64,000 bases of DNA from Spirochaetes bacterium GWE1_32_154. GTDB taxonomy: Bacteria > Spirochaetota > GWE2-31-10. A program made the position numbers and the translations under genes. Below are positions 8,527-16,982 of the stretch, one piece after another. Location: positions 1 to 64,000 of the forward strand of contig MIAY01000038.1 in assembly GCA_001829315.1 (NCBI GenBank), read 5' to 3'. The notes under the pieces are model-generated. The model did no database searches. It saw only the letters and a list, made by a program, of their open reading frames with translations, and was not told where the DNA came from. The stretch's first letter is position 1. Each line of letters starts with the position of its first letter.

Positions 8527-9168
8527 TTGGTTTTTGGTTACGCGGAATGGATGGTGGATGCGACGGGGTTGATGGGTAATGGTCTTGGACAGCACCCAGG
8601 ATCTCATCATAGTGCTCCTGATACAACTAAAGAAAATATTGCTTATATTAATAAATATCAAAATTTTGATGTTTCTACTGGTAGTGCAATGAAGGCTGGA
8701 ACGTCAACACCAACAACTTACAATTGTCATGAAAATCATACAAAAGATAAAGCAGAAAAAACAACATATGTTTCTGATTTCTCAAGATTACCTGGGCAAA
8801 CTAGAGAGCAATTTCAAGGAACTCCAGTTTATACAATGGATAAAACAACTTTTAGTTCAACATCTCAAGCATGGATGGGTGACAAGACTAAAATAACACC
8901 GAAAGTATTTTCTAGTGGAACTAATAATACACAGGGAGAAGGTTATGGGTTCAGAATTCTTAGTACCAGTAATAATGGAAAATCAATAGATATATATGCA
9001 CATTTAAATCCTGAATCAAATGTCTCTAAAGATTTTAATGAATTACAAAAATCAGCTGGTAAAGCTGGTGTTGGTTTTGATCTTCCGCAAGGTACACAGA
9101 TTGGGGAAGTGGGCGATACTGGACAATCATCAGTACCACATCTGCATATAGACAAAAGCAAACCATAA
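8527..9168 (+). CDS. Orphan M23-peptidase-like C-terminal fragment, probably a displaced toxin tail
   Basis: The frame opens at a TTG just after a stop codon, with no ribosome binding site, 9 nt past a terminator. It looks like the tail of a larger protein rather than a complete gene. Residues 130-210 resemble the LytM/M23 zinc-endopeptidase fold: IYAHL (H159), then GTQIGEVGDTGQSS and HLHID (H205, H207). The first metal-ligand motif of M23 (HxxxD) is not recognisable, so activity is doubtful. The N-terminal part is rich in G, S, T and H, and its first 15 codons are richer in G than the surroundings. M23 domains occur as tails of polymorphic and RHS-type toxins; that origin is inference. It may be untranslated debris. 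Confidence 0.5.
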   Translation: MVFGYAEWMVDATGLMGNGLGQHPGSHHSAPDTTKENIAYINKYQNFDVSTGSAMKAGTSTPTTYNCHENHTKDKAEKTTYVSDFSRLPGQTREQFQGTPVYTMDKTTFSSTSQAWMGDKTKITPKVFSSGTNNTQGEGYGFRILSTSNNGKSIDIYAHLNPESNVSKDFNELQKSAGKAGVGFDLPQGTQIGEVGDTGQSSVPHLHIDKSKP

Positions 9169-9185
9169 AATATTAAAGGATGTAT

Positions 9186-10229
9186 ATGCGAAAAATATTT
9201 ATAATTTTATTTATCTTTATTTCTTGTTTTATTAATGTATTTTCTTTAGACGTTTCATTCTTTGAAGAAGATGAATTTCTTAGATATTCTAATAAAGATT
9301 TATTACAGGTCAGAAGTTATTATAATAATGAGCTAAGTATTTTATATACTAAAATTGACCCAATTGAAAAAAACATTTTTAATGTTCAAAATATAGGTAT
9401 GGAAACTGACATTACCAAAATTATTTCGAATAATACAGGAGAATATATATATATAACAGGATTTAAAAAAAATGAAGTAAAATGGGTAAATGAATATAAG
9501 ATTAAAAATGATAAAATAATAAAAATTATTTATAAGAGATATGATACTCCTTGGGAATCTGCTGATGATTCAATGGAATTAGTTGAAGAAACGATTGATG
9601 AATTTCAATACCAAAATGAAAAATTAAAAATACACAATAGAAACCAAAATCCCTTTAGAATCATAAATTACATGGCAGATGGTAAAATATCAGACATTGT
9701 TTATTACAATAATAATAGTTCAGTTATTGATAAATTTGAATATATTAATAACTTAGATTATATAGTCACACCTTCGCATAATTTGACAGTAAGTATTCGT
9801 GATGGTTATATGTCAAGACAAGATCATAAAGAGAAAAAGTCAGGAAAATATCTTTTTATTGAAGATGTTTATTATACAGAAAAAAATATTGAAGAATATA
9901 AAAAATTAAAGTACTACAGCTCTTCGTTGGTTGAAGCTGAAAGGTTCGTTCAATATAATAAAAACCTTAGCGTAAATAAATATATTTATAAAAATGATAT
10001 ACTGAAATCTATTACTGATAATCTTCGTTTACGTGAAAATGGTGATATTAATGCAAAAGTAATAAAAAAACTCAAGAAGAATGAAAAAGTTAATTTACAA
10101 AAATTTGGAAAATACGAAGTAATAAATAATTTTCATGGTAATTGGGTGCAAGTTAAGACAGAAAGTGGTGAAGAAGGCTGGTGTTTTGATGCCTACCTTG
10201 AAGAAGTAAAAGAGGAACTGAAAAAGTAA
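9186..10229 (+). CDS. Exported protein with C-terminal bacterial SH3 domain
   Basis: A hydrophobic signal peptide (about residues 1-20, ending VFS before LDVSFF) directs export. The central region (about 25-270) has no family I recognise. Residues about 278-338 form a bacterial SH3 (SH3_3-type) domain: LRLRENG, VIKKLKKNEKV, WVQVKTESGEEGW. Such domains usually bind peptidoglycan or mediate protein contacts. ATG 9186 is preferred over ATG 9180 because AAAGGA (9175-9180) is 5 nt before 9186. It lies 17 nt after the M23-like fragment on the same strand, so an immunity or partner role toward a toxin tail is possible but unsupported. Codons are very A-rich. Confidence 0.7.
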   Translation: MRKIFIILFIFISCFINVFSLDVSFFEEDEFLRYSNKDLLQVRSYYNNELSILYTKIDPIEKNIFNVQNIGMETDITKIISNNTGEYIYITGFKKNEVKWVNEYKIKNDKIIKIIYKRYDTPWESADDSMELVEETIDEFQYQNEKLKIHNRNQNPFRIINYMADGKISDIVYYNNNSSVIDKFEYINNLDYIVTPSHNLTVSIRDGYMSRQDHKEKKSGKYLFIEDVYYTEKNIEEYKKLKYYSSSLVEAERFVQYNKNLSVNKYIYKNDILKSITDNLRLRENGDINAKVIKKLKKNEKVNLQKFGKYEVINNFHGNWVQVKTESGEEGWCFDAYLEEVKEELKK

Positions 10230-10292
10230 ATGAATAGTATAGAACTAAAAAAAATGTATGCATATTGAGCCACTATCTCTGATACATATTTT

Positions 10293-10382
10293 ATGAAAAC
10301 TATAAGTCTTTCTGATTTTTATGATAGTTATGGTGTGGAATCTATTACATATTTTCAATATATTGAGAATAACTGGTTTTAA
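10293..10382 (+). CDS. Possible 29-residue ORF in an otherwise gene-free gap
   Basis: The 205-base gap between convergent genes holds one short frame, beginning MKTISLSDFYDSYG and ending NNWF. There is no clear ribosome binding site. It is hydrophilic and aromatic-rich and matches nothing I know; it may be a remnant of the accessory patch to its left. Confidence 0.15.
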   Translation: MKTISLSDFYDSYGVESITYFQYIENNWF

Positions 10383-10434
10383 GATACTTATATATTTTCA
10401 ACTATGGATGTACTTTTATGAAATGTTTACCCAA

Positions 10435-11472
10435 TTATTTTTTAATCGCCCAACGGAGTTTTGCACATGATGATCGTGGGTTATCATGTCGTTCCTGCGA
10501 TGACGAGCGCAATGGACGGCGGACACATTCAGTAAATACGCCGGTATTTGTATATTCTTTAAATGCCTTTTTTACGCGTCTATCCTCGCCAGAATGAAAA
10601 GTAAGTATGGCAACTCTGCCACCTGGTTTCAGGCAGTCAGGAATAGACTCAAGTAAACGGTCTAAAACGTAAAACTCTTTATTAACTGCTATGCGTAATG
10701 CCTGAAAACATCTCTGGAGGGAAGGTTTTATATCATCAGCTTTTACACCGCTTCTTTTTAATGCTCTGGTTATAACTTCACCAAGTCCGTCAGTTGTCTG
10801 GCAAGTTGTCTTTTGTGAATAAATCGCCTTACCAACTACCTCAGCATGTGGTTCATCTGCATTCTCGATAAGAATGTTTATAAGTGCATCAGCTTTTATT
10901 CTCATTATAAGATCGGCAGCAGACTCACCATTTGAAGGGTTAAGACGCAAATCAAGCGGAGCCGGATTTTTAAATGAAAAGCCTCGTTCAGGCGTATCTA
11001 ATTGCATTGAAGAAACACCAAGATCAGCCAATATAAAATCAACGCCTTGGGGATACTCGTCAAGAATCGATTTTATTTCAGAAAAGTTCATAATCCGGGT
11101 AGTAAAAACTGTTTCATTATACCCTTGATTTCGAATACGTTTTTCCGTTTTTGGCAGTTCAATAGAATCTACATCAAATCCTATCAACTTTCCACCCGGT
11201 GTTATTTTTGAAAGAATAACACTAGTATGGCCTCCGTAACCGAGAGTACAATCGATACCGGTCATCCCCGGCTTAAGTTCCAGTGCATCACATATTTCAT
11301 CAACACATATCGGCCTATGTGATCCTGCCGGTGTCTGACCTTTCAGTTTTATTTTTTCTACATCCTCCTGATATTTATCAGGATTCAGTTCTTTATATTT
11401 TTCATTGAATTTTTTCGGATGAGTACCTGCATACCGGATTCTCCGTTTATGTATCGGTTGTTGATCTGACAT
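10435..11472 (-). CDS. rsmH: 16S rRNA m4C1402 methyltransferase RsmH
   Basis: SAM-dependent methyltransferase that N4-methylates C1402 in the ribosomal decoding centre. The SAM-binding motif GIDCTLGYGGHT lies near residue 75, LADLGVSSMQLD near 150, RGFSF just after, and the C-terminal LTFHSGEDRRVKKAF and RSSCAKLRW blocks are typical. At 345 residues it carries an N-terminal extension of about 45 basic residues (KRRIRYAGTHPKKF...) absent from the Escherichia coli protein but, as I recall, shared by a Firmicutes-type RsmH subgroup. It is not in a division/cell-wall (mraZ-ftsL) cluster. AAGGAAA precedes the ATG. TTGACA on the minus strand (11532-11527) is a possible -35 box without a clear partner. 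Confidence 0.93.
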   Translation of the reverse strand: MSDQQPIHKRRIRYAGTHPKKFNEKYKELNPDKYQEDVEKIKLKGQTPAGSHRPICVDEICDALELKPGMTGIDCTLGYGGHTSVILSKITPGGKLIGFDVDSIELPKTEKRIRNQGYNETVFTTRIMNFSEIKSILDEYPQGVDFILADLGVSSMQLDTPERGFSFKNPAPLDLRLNPSNGESAADLIMRIKADALINILIENADEPHAEVVGKAIYSQKTTCQTTDGLGEVITRALKRSGVKADDIKPSLQRCFQALRIAVNKEFYVLDRLLESIPDCLKPGGRVAILTFHSGEDRRVKKAFKEYTNTGVFTECVRRPLRSSSQERHDNPRSSCAKLRWAIKK

Positions 11473-11684
11473 AAATTTCCTTCATATATACAATATGAAA
11501 TCCAACTTAAACATATTATAAGTTCATGTCAAGTTTTTTGTTTATTGAAATTCATTCAAAAATTATCATTTCATTCATCAAAGGTAGCCAATTAAAAAAA
11601 ATGAGTAAAAAAGAGTAGTTTTGGAAGAGGTTCAATACATTATATTTGTTTGATTTCCAACATATTTTTTGTAATTAGAAGTAA

Positions 11685-13409
11685 TTACTCCTCAGGGTAT
11701 TGTTTTTGAATGGTAAAGAATTCATCAATGTTGTTGATTAAAACATCAACAATTGCGGGGTCAAATTGCTTGCCCGATTCTTCTATTATGTATGATATTA
11801 CTTTCTCTTTATCCCAACCTGCTTTATAAACTCTTTTTGCAAGAAGTGCATCAAATACATCAACTAATGAAACAATTCTTCCATAAATTGAAATGTCGTC
11901 CTGTTTCTTTTTATTTGGATATCCTTCACCATCCCATCTTTCATGATGTTCTAACGCAATTAGTGCTGCAATTTTTAAAAGATCTCTATTTGATTTTGAT
12001 AAAATCTCATGGCCAATAAGTGTGTGATTCTGAATGACAAGTCGCTCTTCATCGGTTAACACTGCCGGTTTATGGAGAATCGTATCCGGTATTGCAATTT
12101 TTCCTATATCATGAAGGGGAGAGGCATCTCTTATAAGTTCTGATGTATTCTGATCTAAACCTAAAAGTTTACTGAGCAGGTAACTATAATATGAAACACG
12201 AATTACGTGATTGGCTGTTTCTTTTGACCGGTTTTCAACAACTTCACTTAATGTAAACATGATTTCTTTTTGGGTTACCCGTAACTCATCATATAATCTT
12301 TGTAATTCTAATTCAGTATTTTTTCTGTGCTCAATTTCAATTTTTAAGTCTTTTACTCTTTCATTAACCATAGATTCTAAGTTATTTCGCATCATTCTGA
12401 TAGCTTGTTCAGACCTGCGAATTGTTGTAATGTTATGGAAAATAAATACAAATCCAATAGGTATATTATTTTTACTGGTTATTTTGTTTGATTTTATTTC
12501 AAATATATATTCTTCATCATCAAAGGCCAATGTAATTTCATTATTTGTATCATCAAGAATATGGCCTGGTAAATCTTTCATATATTTAAAATCGGAAAGA
12601 TTTTTCTTAATAGTTATACCAAAAAGGTTATTTGCCATTCGATTGTGATCAATAATAATAAATTCATCATCTGTTATAATCACCGGGTCATCAAAGTTTT
12701 GTACAATATCTTTGAGAAAGTCAGGTATGTAATCAAGTGCTTTAAATTTAAATGCAGCAATAAATATAAAGAATGCAGAGCATCCGAAAGCTAATGGCAT
12801 ATTATTTCTAAAATTATATATTTTAATATTGCTTATGGATAAGAATGCTATAATTATTTGAATAAAAAAAGAACAAAAAATTAAGATTGATTTTAATTTA
12901 TGTTCATTTTTTGATTTAACAGCATTAATTAAAAGAAGATAAAAAACATAGGATGATAGAATAAAAATAAAAAAATATGTTAATTTGAGTATAATGCCGA
13001 ATTGATACGTCAGATCAATAAAATTATTTTTGAAAATAATCATTTTTTTAATACGAAATAAATTTTCATATAAGGGAATAAATTTAAAAAAAGATATAAC
13101 TAAAAATACCAGAGTGAAAAAAGATAAAAAAAATATATTCATTTTATTAAACGATTCAGTATATGCATATGTAAAGGCTAATAATATTATACAATAAAAC
13201 AATAATGCTATAAATTGAATATCATCATATAGTATTTTAAATTTAAATGTTGATGCAAGTGCTTCATAAATAAAAAAATGTATCATAATCGCTTGAGAAA
13301 AAGCAAGAATGCTCATTAAAATTGCTGTCAATGATTTTCGTTTCGTTAAAGAATAGATGCCAAGTGATAGAGAAAAAAAATATGACAAATAATAGGGGAA
13401 ATATTCCAT
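11685..13409 (-). CDS. Membrane HD-GYP c-di-GMP phosphodiesterase with PAS domain
   Basis: Residues 1-225 contain about seven hydrophobic segments, like the 7TM sensor found in some kinases. A PAS domain follows (about 232-335, IVQNFDDPVIITDDEF), then a coiled coil (about 335-380) and an HD-GYP domain (about 385-565). The catalytic set is intact: H401, H433-D434 (PLHDIGK), H462, H488-H489 and the signature HHERWDGEGYP with GYP at 496-498. The family hydrolyses cyclic di-GMP to GMP, and activity is likely from the residues. A GAGG site precedes the ATG. It diverges from lysS, and a perfect palindrome lies between the two genes. The sensed signal is unknown. Confidence 0.92.
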   Translation of the reverse strand: MEYFPYYLSYFFSLSLGIYSLTKRKSLTAILMSILAFSQAIMIHFFIYEALASTFKFKILYDDIQFIALLFYCIILLAFTYAYTESFNKMNIFFLSFFTLVFLVISFFKFIPLYENLFRIKKMIIFKNNFIDLTYQFGIILKLTYFFIFILSSYVFYLLLINAVKSKNEHKLKSILIFCSFFIQIIIAFLSISNIKIYNFRNNMPLAFGCSAFFIFIAAFKFKALDYIPDFLKDIVQNFDDPVIITDDEFIIIDHNRMANNLFGITIKKNLSDFKYMKDLPGHILDDTNNEITLAFDDEEYIFEIKSNKITSKNNIPIGFVFIFHNITTIRRSEQAIRMMRNNLESMVNERVKDLKIEIEHRKNTELELQRLYDELRVTQKEIMFTLSEVVENRSKETANHVIRVSYYSYLLSKLLGLDQNTSELIRDASPLHDIGKIAIPDTILHKPAVLTDEERLVIQNHTLIGHEILSKSNRDLLKIAALIALEHHERWDGEGYPNKKKQDDISIYGRIVSLVDVFDALLAKRVYKAGWDKEKVISYIIEESGKQFDPAIVDVLINNIDEFFTIQKQYPEE

Positions 13410-13442
13410 ATAACATCCTCATAAAATTATAGTAAAATTATT

Positions 13443-13483
13443 TGTAAATGACAATATCTTTTATAAAGATATTGTCATTTACA
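13443..13483. promoter_or_regulatory. Perfect 18-bp inverted repeat between divergent HD-GYP and lysS genes
   Basis: TGTAAATGACAATATCTT (13443-13460) and its exact complement (13466-13483) flank a 5-nt loop. It is not followed by T runs on either strand and lies between two divergent starts, so an operator or leader structure fits better than a terminator. Confidence 0.55.
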
Positions 13484-13497
13484 TTCATTATTAATCC

Positions 13498-13526
13498 TTG
13501 CTAAAATCAGTAAATTTTTATATATA
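13498..13526 (+). promoter_or_regulatory. lysS promoter
   Basis: TTGCTA (13498-13503), a 17-bp spacer and TATATA (13521-13526), 31 nt before the lysS ATG. AAAGGA lies in the short leader. Confidence 0.45.
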
Positions 13527-13557
13527 TATTAAATAATCTTAGTTAAAGGAATCTTTT

Positions 13558-15666
13558 ATGGCAAACCTCAGTGATGAAAAAGAAATTAGAATAGAAAAAG
13601 TAAGTAAATTAAGAGAAGCTGGTGTAAATCCTTTTGTTGAAAGATGTGATAGAACACATTCTTTAACTGAGGCGAGAAAACTTGATATAGGTACAACAAA
13701 TGTAGAGCTTCGTGGTCGAATGATGTTAAAGCGTTCTTTCGGTAAGTTATTATTTGCAACCATTCAGGATTTTGATGAAAGAATGCAAATTTGTCTTAAT
13801 ATTAAAAGCATCGATACAGAACGATTTAAATTTTTTGATAAAATGATAGATGTCGGTGATTTTGTATGGCTAACCGGAGATATTTTCAAAACTGAAAAAG
13901 GTGAGATAACATTAAATGTTAAAGAATTTGTTTTGTTATCAAAAGCAATTCGTCCACTACCGGAAAAATTTCACGGTATTACTGATTTAGAAACAAAATC
14001 AAGACAACGATATCTTGATCTTATTATGGATTCTTCGACTAGAGATCGATTCAAAAAAAGATTTAAAATAATTACAACGATACGAAATTTTTTAAATGAT
14101 AATGACTTTTACGAAGTTGAAACTCCTGTTTTACAGGCAAAACCATCCGGTGCTTTAGCAAAACCATTTAAGACTCATCATAATGCTCTAGATATTGATA
14201 TGTTTTTACGAATTTCACCGGAAACGTATTTAAAACGATGTATTGCAGGTGGTTTTGAAAGGGTATATGAGTTCGCACGAAGTTTTAGAAATGAAGGAAT
14301 GGATCCAAGTCATTTACAGGATTTTACATTATTAGAGTTTTATGCTTCGTATTGGAATTATGAAGATAATATGAAATTCACTGAAGCACTTATTAAGAAA
14401 ATTTTAATGGATGTAAATGGCTCATTAATGTTGGAATATCATGGAACTAAAATTGATTTTTCAGGTGAATGGCCACGATACAGTTTTAGAGATTTGATTA
14501 TTAAACATGCTAATATAGATATTGATACATGTCCGACAAAAAATGAGCTTGTAGCTCAAATAAAAGCAAAAGGTATAAGTTTAGAGGGTGTTGATTTTAA
14601 TAAAATCGGACGAGGGAATTTAATTGATCAGCTTTATAAAAAAGTAGCACGACCTTCAATGATTAACCCGCAATTTCTTATACATCATCCGCTTGATTTG
14701 TCCCCATTAGCCCGAAGAAATGATGCAAATCCTGATATAACAGACCGTTTTCAATTAGTTGTTAATACATGGGAAATTATTAATGCTTATTCAGAACTTG
14801 TTGATCCGATTGATCAGAGGGCTAGATTGTTAGATCAGGCAAAGGCGCGTGAAACAGGTGATGATGAAGCTATGATTATGGAAGAAGATTTTATTCAGTG
14901 TATGGAATATGGAATGCCTCCGATTTCCGGTTGGGGAATGGGGATTGATAGGTTTGTAGCCCTTTTAACTAATCAGGAAAATCTTCGTGAAGTAATATTA
15001 TTTCCGCTTATGAGACCTCTTGAATATGATACAAATGGTGAAGAAGTTCAATCTGATGGTTCTATAGTTTTAAAAGCTGATGCTCAAACTCCTATGGATT
15101 TGAAGGAGCTTGGCGTTTCTTATGAAAAACTGGATAGTTTTTTTGCAGAAAAAGTTAAAAAAGAAAGTCTTATTAATCATAGTAAGGCGTCAGCAGCAAT
15201 TATGAGAGGAATAGCAAAAAAATTTGGGCTTAATGAAAAAAATTATTATTATCTTGGTTTATTACACGATATTGACTTTGATGAAAATGATTCTATGAAA
15301 GATCATGCAACTATCGGAGCAAAATGGCTTAAAGAGTTGGGTATGGTTGATACTGCACTCCATGCAATATTATCACATAATGAAGAAGGTTCCGGTGTTA
15401 AAAGAGAAAACTTTCTTGATTATGCCCTTACTTCAGCAGAAACAATTTCAGGTTTTATTTCAGCTGTAGCAAAAATTTATCCTGATAAAAAAGTTACATC
15501 AGTAAAGGTTAAAAGTGTAACAAAACGTATGACTGATAAAGCTTTTGCTGCTAATGTAAATCGGGATGCAATTTTATTATGTGAAAAGATAAATGTTCCT
15601 CTTGAAGAGTTTGTTAATCTTGCAATCAATTCAATGGTTGAAATAGGCAATGAAATAGGTTTATAA
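13558..15666 (+). CDS. lysS: Class II lysyl-tRNA synthetase fused to C-terminal HD hydrolase-type domain
   Basis: Residues 1-487 are a full class II LysRS: OB-fold anticodon-binding domain (about 45-130), motif 2 FRNEGMDPSH (243-252) and motif 3 GWGMGIDRF (458-466). A linker (488-515) leads to an extra domain (516-702) with HD-superfamily residues: H541 (NHSKA), H570-D571 (LLHDID), H583 (DHATIGA), H607 (LSHNE) and D621. Ordinary bacterial LysRS is about 500 residues, so the last 190 are an addition resembling free-standing HD hydrolases (COG2316-like). The frame is uninterrupted, so this is a real fusion. LysRS enzymes make diadenosine tetraphosphate; the HD domain could degrade it or another nucleotide, by inference. 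cinA follows 14 nt later. Confidence 0.92.
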   Translation: MANLSDEKEIRIEKVSKLREAGVNPFVERCDRTHSLTEARKLDIGTTNVELRGRMMLKRSFGKLLFATIQDFDERMQICLNIKSIDTERFKFFDKMIDVGDFVWLTGDIFKTEKGEITLNVKEFVLLSKAIRPLPEKFHGITDLETKSRQRYLDLIMDSSTRDRFKKRFKIITTIRNFLNDNDFYEVETPVLQAKPSGALAKPFKTHHNALDIDMFLRISPETYLKRCIAGGFERVYEFARSFRNEGMDPSHLQDFTLLEFYASYWNYEDNMKFTEALIKKILMDVNGSLMLEYHGTKIDFSGEWPRYSFRDLIIKHANIDIDTCPTKNELVAQIKAKGISLEGVDFNKIGRGNLIDQLYKKVARPSMINPQFLIHHPLDLSPLARRNDANPDITDRFQLVVNTWEIINAYSELVDPIDQRARLLDQAKARETGDDEAMIMEEDFIQCMEYGMPPISGWGMGIDRFVALLTNQENLREVILFPLMRPLEYDTNGEEVQSDGSIVLKADAQTPMDLKELGVSYEKLDSFFAEKVKKESLINHSKASAAIMRGIAKKFGLNEKNYYYLGLLHDIDFDENDSMKDHATIGAKWLKELGMVDTALHAILSHNEEGSGVKRENFLDYALTSAETISGFISAVAKIYPDKKVTSVKVKSVTKRMTDKAFAANVNRDAILLCEKINVPLEEFVNLAINSMVEIGNEIGL

Positions 15667-15680
15667 ATTACAGGTGAAAT

Positions 15681-16916
15681 ATGATAAGTGCATCAATTAT
15701 AGCAGTAGGTTCTGAATTAATGCGTGGTAAAATGGATGATACAAATTCAACATTTTTAGCCCGCTGGTTTGAGAGTAAGGGCATCAAAGTAATTAATCGT
15801 ATCAATGTTGAAGATACTGTTGATGCAATTAGAAGAGGTGTTGAATTATGTTCAAATGCTGATATTATTATTTCTACAGGTGGTTTAGGGCCTACTGATG
15901 ATGATGTTACACGAGATGGTTTTGCTGCGTATCTTGGAGTTGATTTAGTATTTAATGAAGATTCCTGGCAGGATATAGTTAAATTGTTTATTAAAAGAAA
16001 TTATCCAATGGCGCAATCTAATAAAAGACAAGCATTTATGTTTAAAAATGGTCACATGATACCAAATTCAAATGGAACAGCGCCCGGTTTGTATTATAAA
16101 TCAGATAATAAACTTTTTATTTTATTGCCCGGCCCTCCCCATGAAAATAAACCGATGATTGTTGATTCTGTTTACCGGTTATTAAATGAGTCTGGTTTTA
16201 TTAAGGGGGCAATAAATAGCAAAGTGTTTAGAATCTATGACTCCGGAGAAAGCACTATTGCCGATTTGTTTTCCAGTGTGAATAATCAGTATTTTGATGA
16301 AATTGGATATTATTTCTCGAATGAAGGGTATGTTGAGTTGCATTTCAGGAAGTATTCATTACATGATATTGTTGATTCAAAAGAGTTTATTGAGGCTTAT
16401 CGCGTCTATTTGCATCTTTTAGAAATAAATGCAATTTATTATACTGAGAATAAATCAATATCAGAAATAGTATTTAATAAATTACATAAAAGTAAAATGA
16501 CTATTACATTTGCTGAATCATGTACCGGTGGTGCTGTCTCAGCAGAACTTGTTAAGAATCCTGGTGTTTCTTCAGTGTTTAATGGAGGGATCAATTCATA
16601 TAGTAATCATGTTAAATCGCATATTTTAGGAGTTGATTCTAAGATACTGGAAAAGTACGGAGCTGTTTCTGAAGAAACCGTAAGAGAAATGGCGATTAAT
16701 GCAGTCAGACTTTTTGAAAGTGATATATCAGTTGCGGTAAGTGGTATAGCGGGACCTGATGGCGGAAGTGAAGAGAAACCTGTTGGTTTAGTATGGTTTG
16801 CATACTATATTAATGGTACTGTTATTGCTGAAAAAGAAGTGTTTAATGGTGATAGAGTAAGGGTTATACAGCGCACAACGAACAGGGTATTCAAAAGGTT
16901 ATCTCAATTGATTTAA
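15681..16916 (+). CDS. cinA: CinA-family nicotinamide-nucleotide amidase / damage-inducible protein
   Basis: Two-domain protein. Residues 1-170 are the MoaB/MogA-like COG1058 domain (STGGLGPTDDDVTRD near 70, LLPGPPHE near 152). Residues about 255-405 are the PncC amidase domain (FAESCTGGAVSAELVKNPGVSS, GIAGPDGGS, PVGLVWFA). Known members hydrolyse nicotinamide mononucleotide to nicotinate mononucleotide and ADP-ribose in pyridine-nucleotide salvage. The length of 411 residues is normal. AGGTGA precedes the ATG, and the gene is probably co-transcribed with lysS. A bidirectional terminator follows. Confidence 0.93.
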   Translation: MISASIIAVGSELMRGKMDDTNSTFLARWFESKGIKVINRINVEDTVDAIRRGVELCSNADIIISTGGLGPTDDDVTRDGFAAYLGVDLVFNEDSWQDIVKLFIKRNYPMAQSNKRQAFMFKNGHMIPNSNGTAPGLYYKSDNKLFILLPGPPHENKPMIVDSVYRLLNESGFIKGAINSKVFRIYDSGESTIADLFSSVNNQYFDEIGYYFSNEGYVELHFRKYSLHDIVDSKEFIEAYRVYLHLLEINAIYYTENKSISEIVFNKLHKSKMTITFAESCTGGAVSAELVKNPGVSSVFNGGINSYSNHVKSHILGVDSKILEKYGAVSEETVREMAINAVRLFESDISVAVSGIAGPDGGSEEKPVGLVWFAYYINGTVIAEKEVFNGDRVRVIQRTTNRVFKRLSQLI

Positions 16917-16932
16917 AAAATTAGTATGTAAG

Positions 16933-16979
16933 AAAAAGGCTACTGTAAAAATTATATAATTTTTGCAGTAGCCTTTTTT
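16933..16979. terminator. Bidirectional terminator between cinA and the HEAT-repeat gene
   Basis: AAAAAGGCTACTG paired with CAGTAGCCTTTTT, extended by an internal AAAAATTAT/ATAATTTTT arm, giving a stem of about 20 bp with one mismatch. Both outer ends are T runs when read outward, suiting the convergent genes. Confidence 0.9.
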
Positions 16980-16982
16980 ATG

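Noticed and set aside
10230-10434. Possible hidden RNA gene in the gap before rsmH
   Set aside because: No strong stem, no conserved motif and no terminator; only a 29-codon frame is visible.
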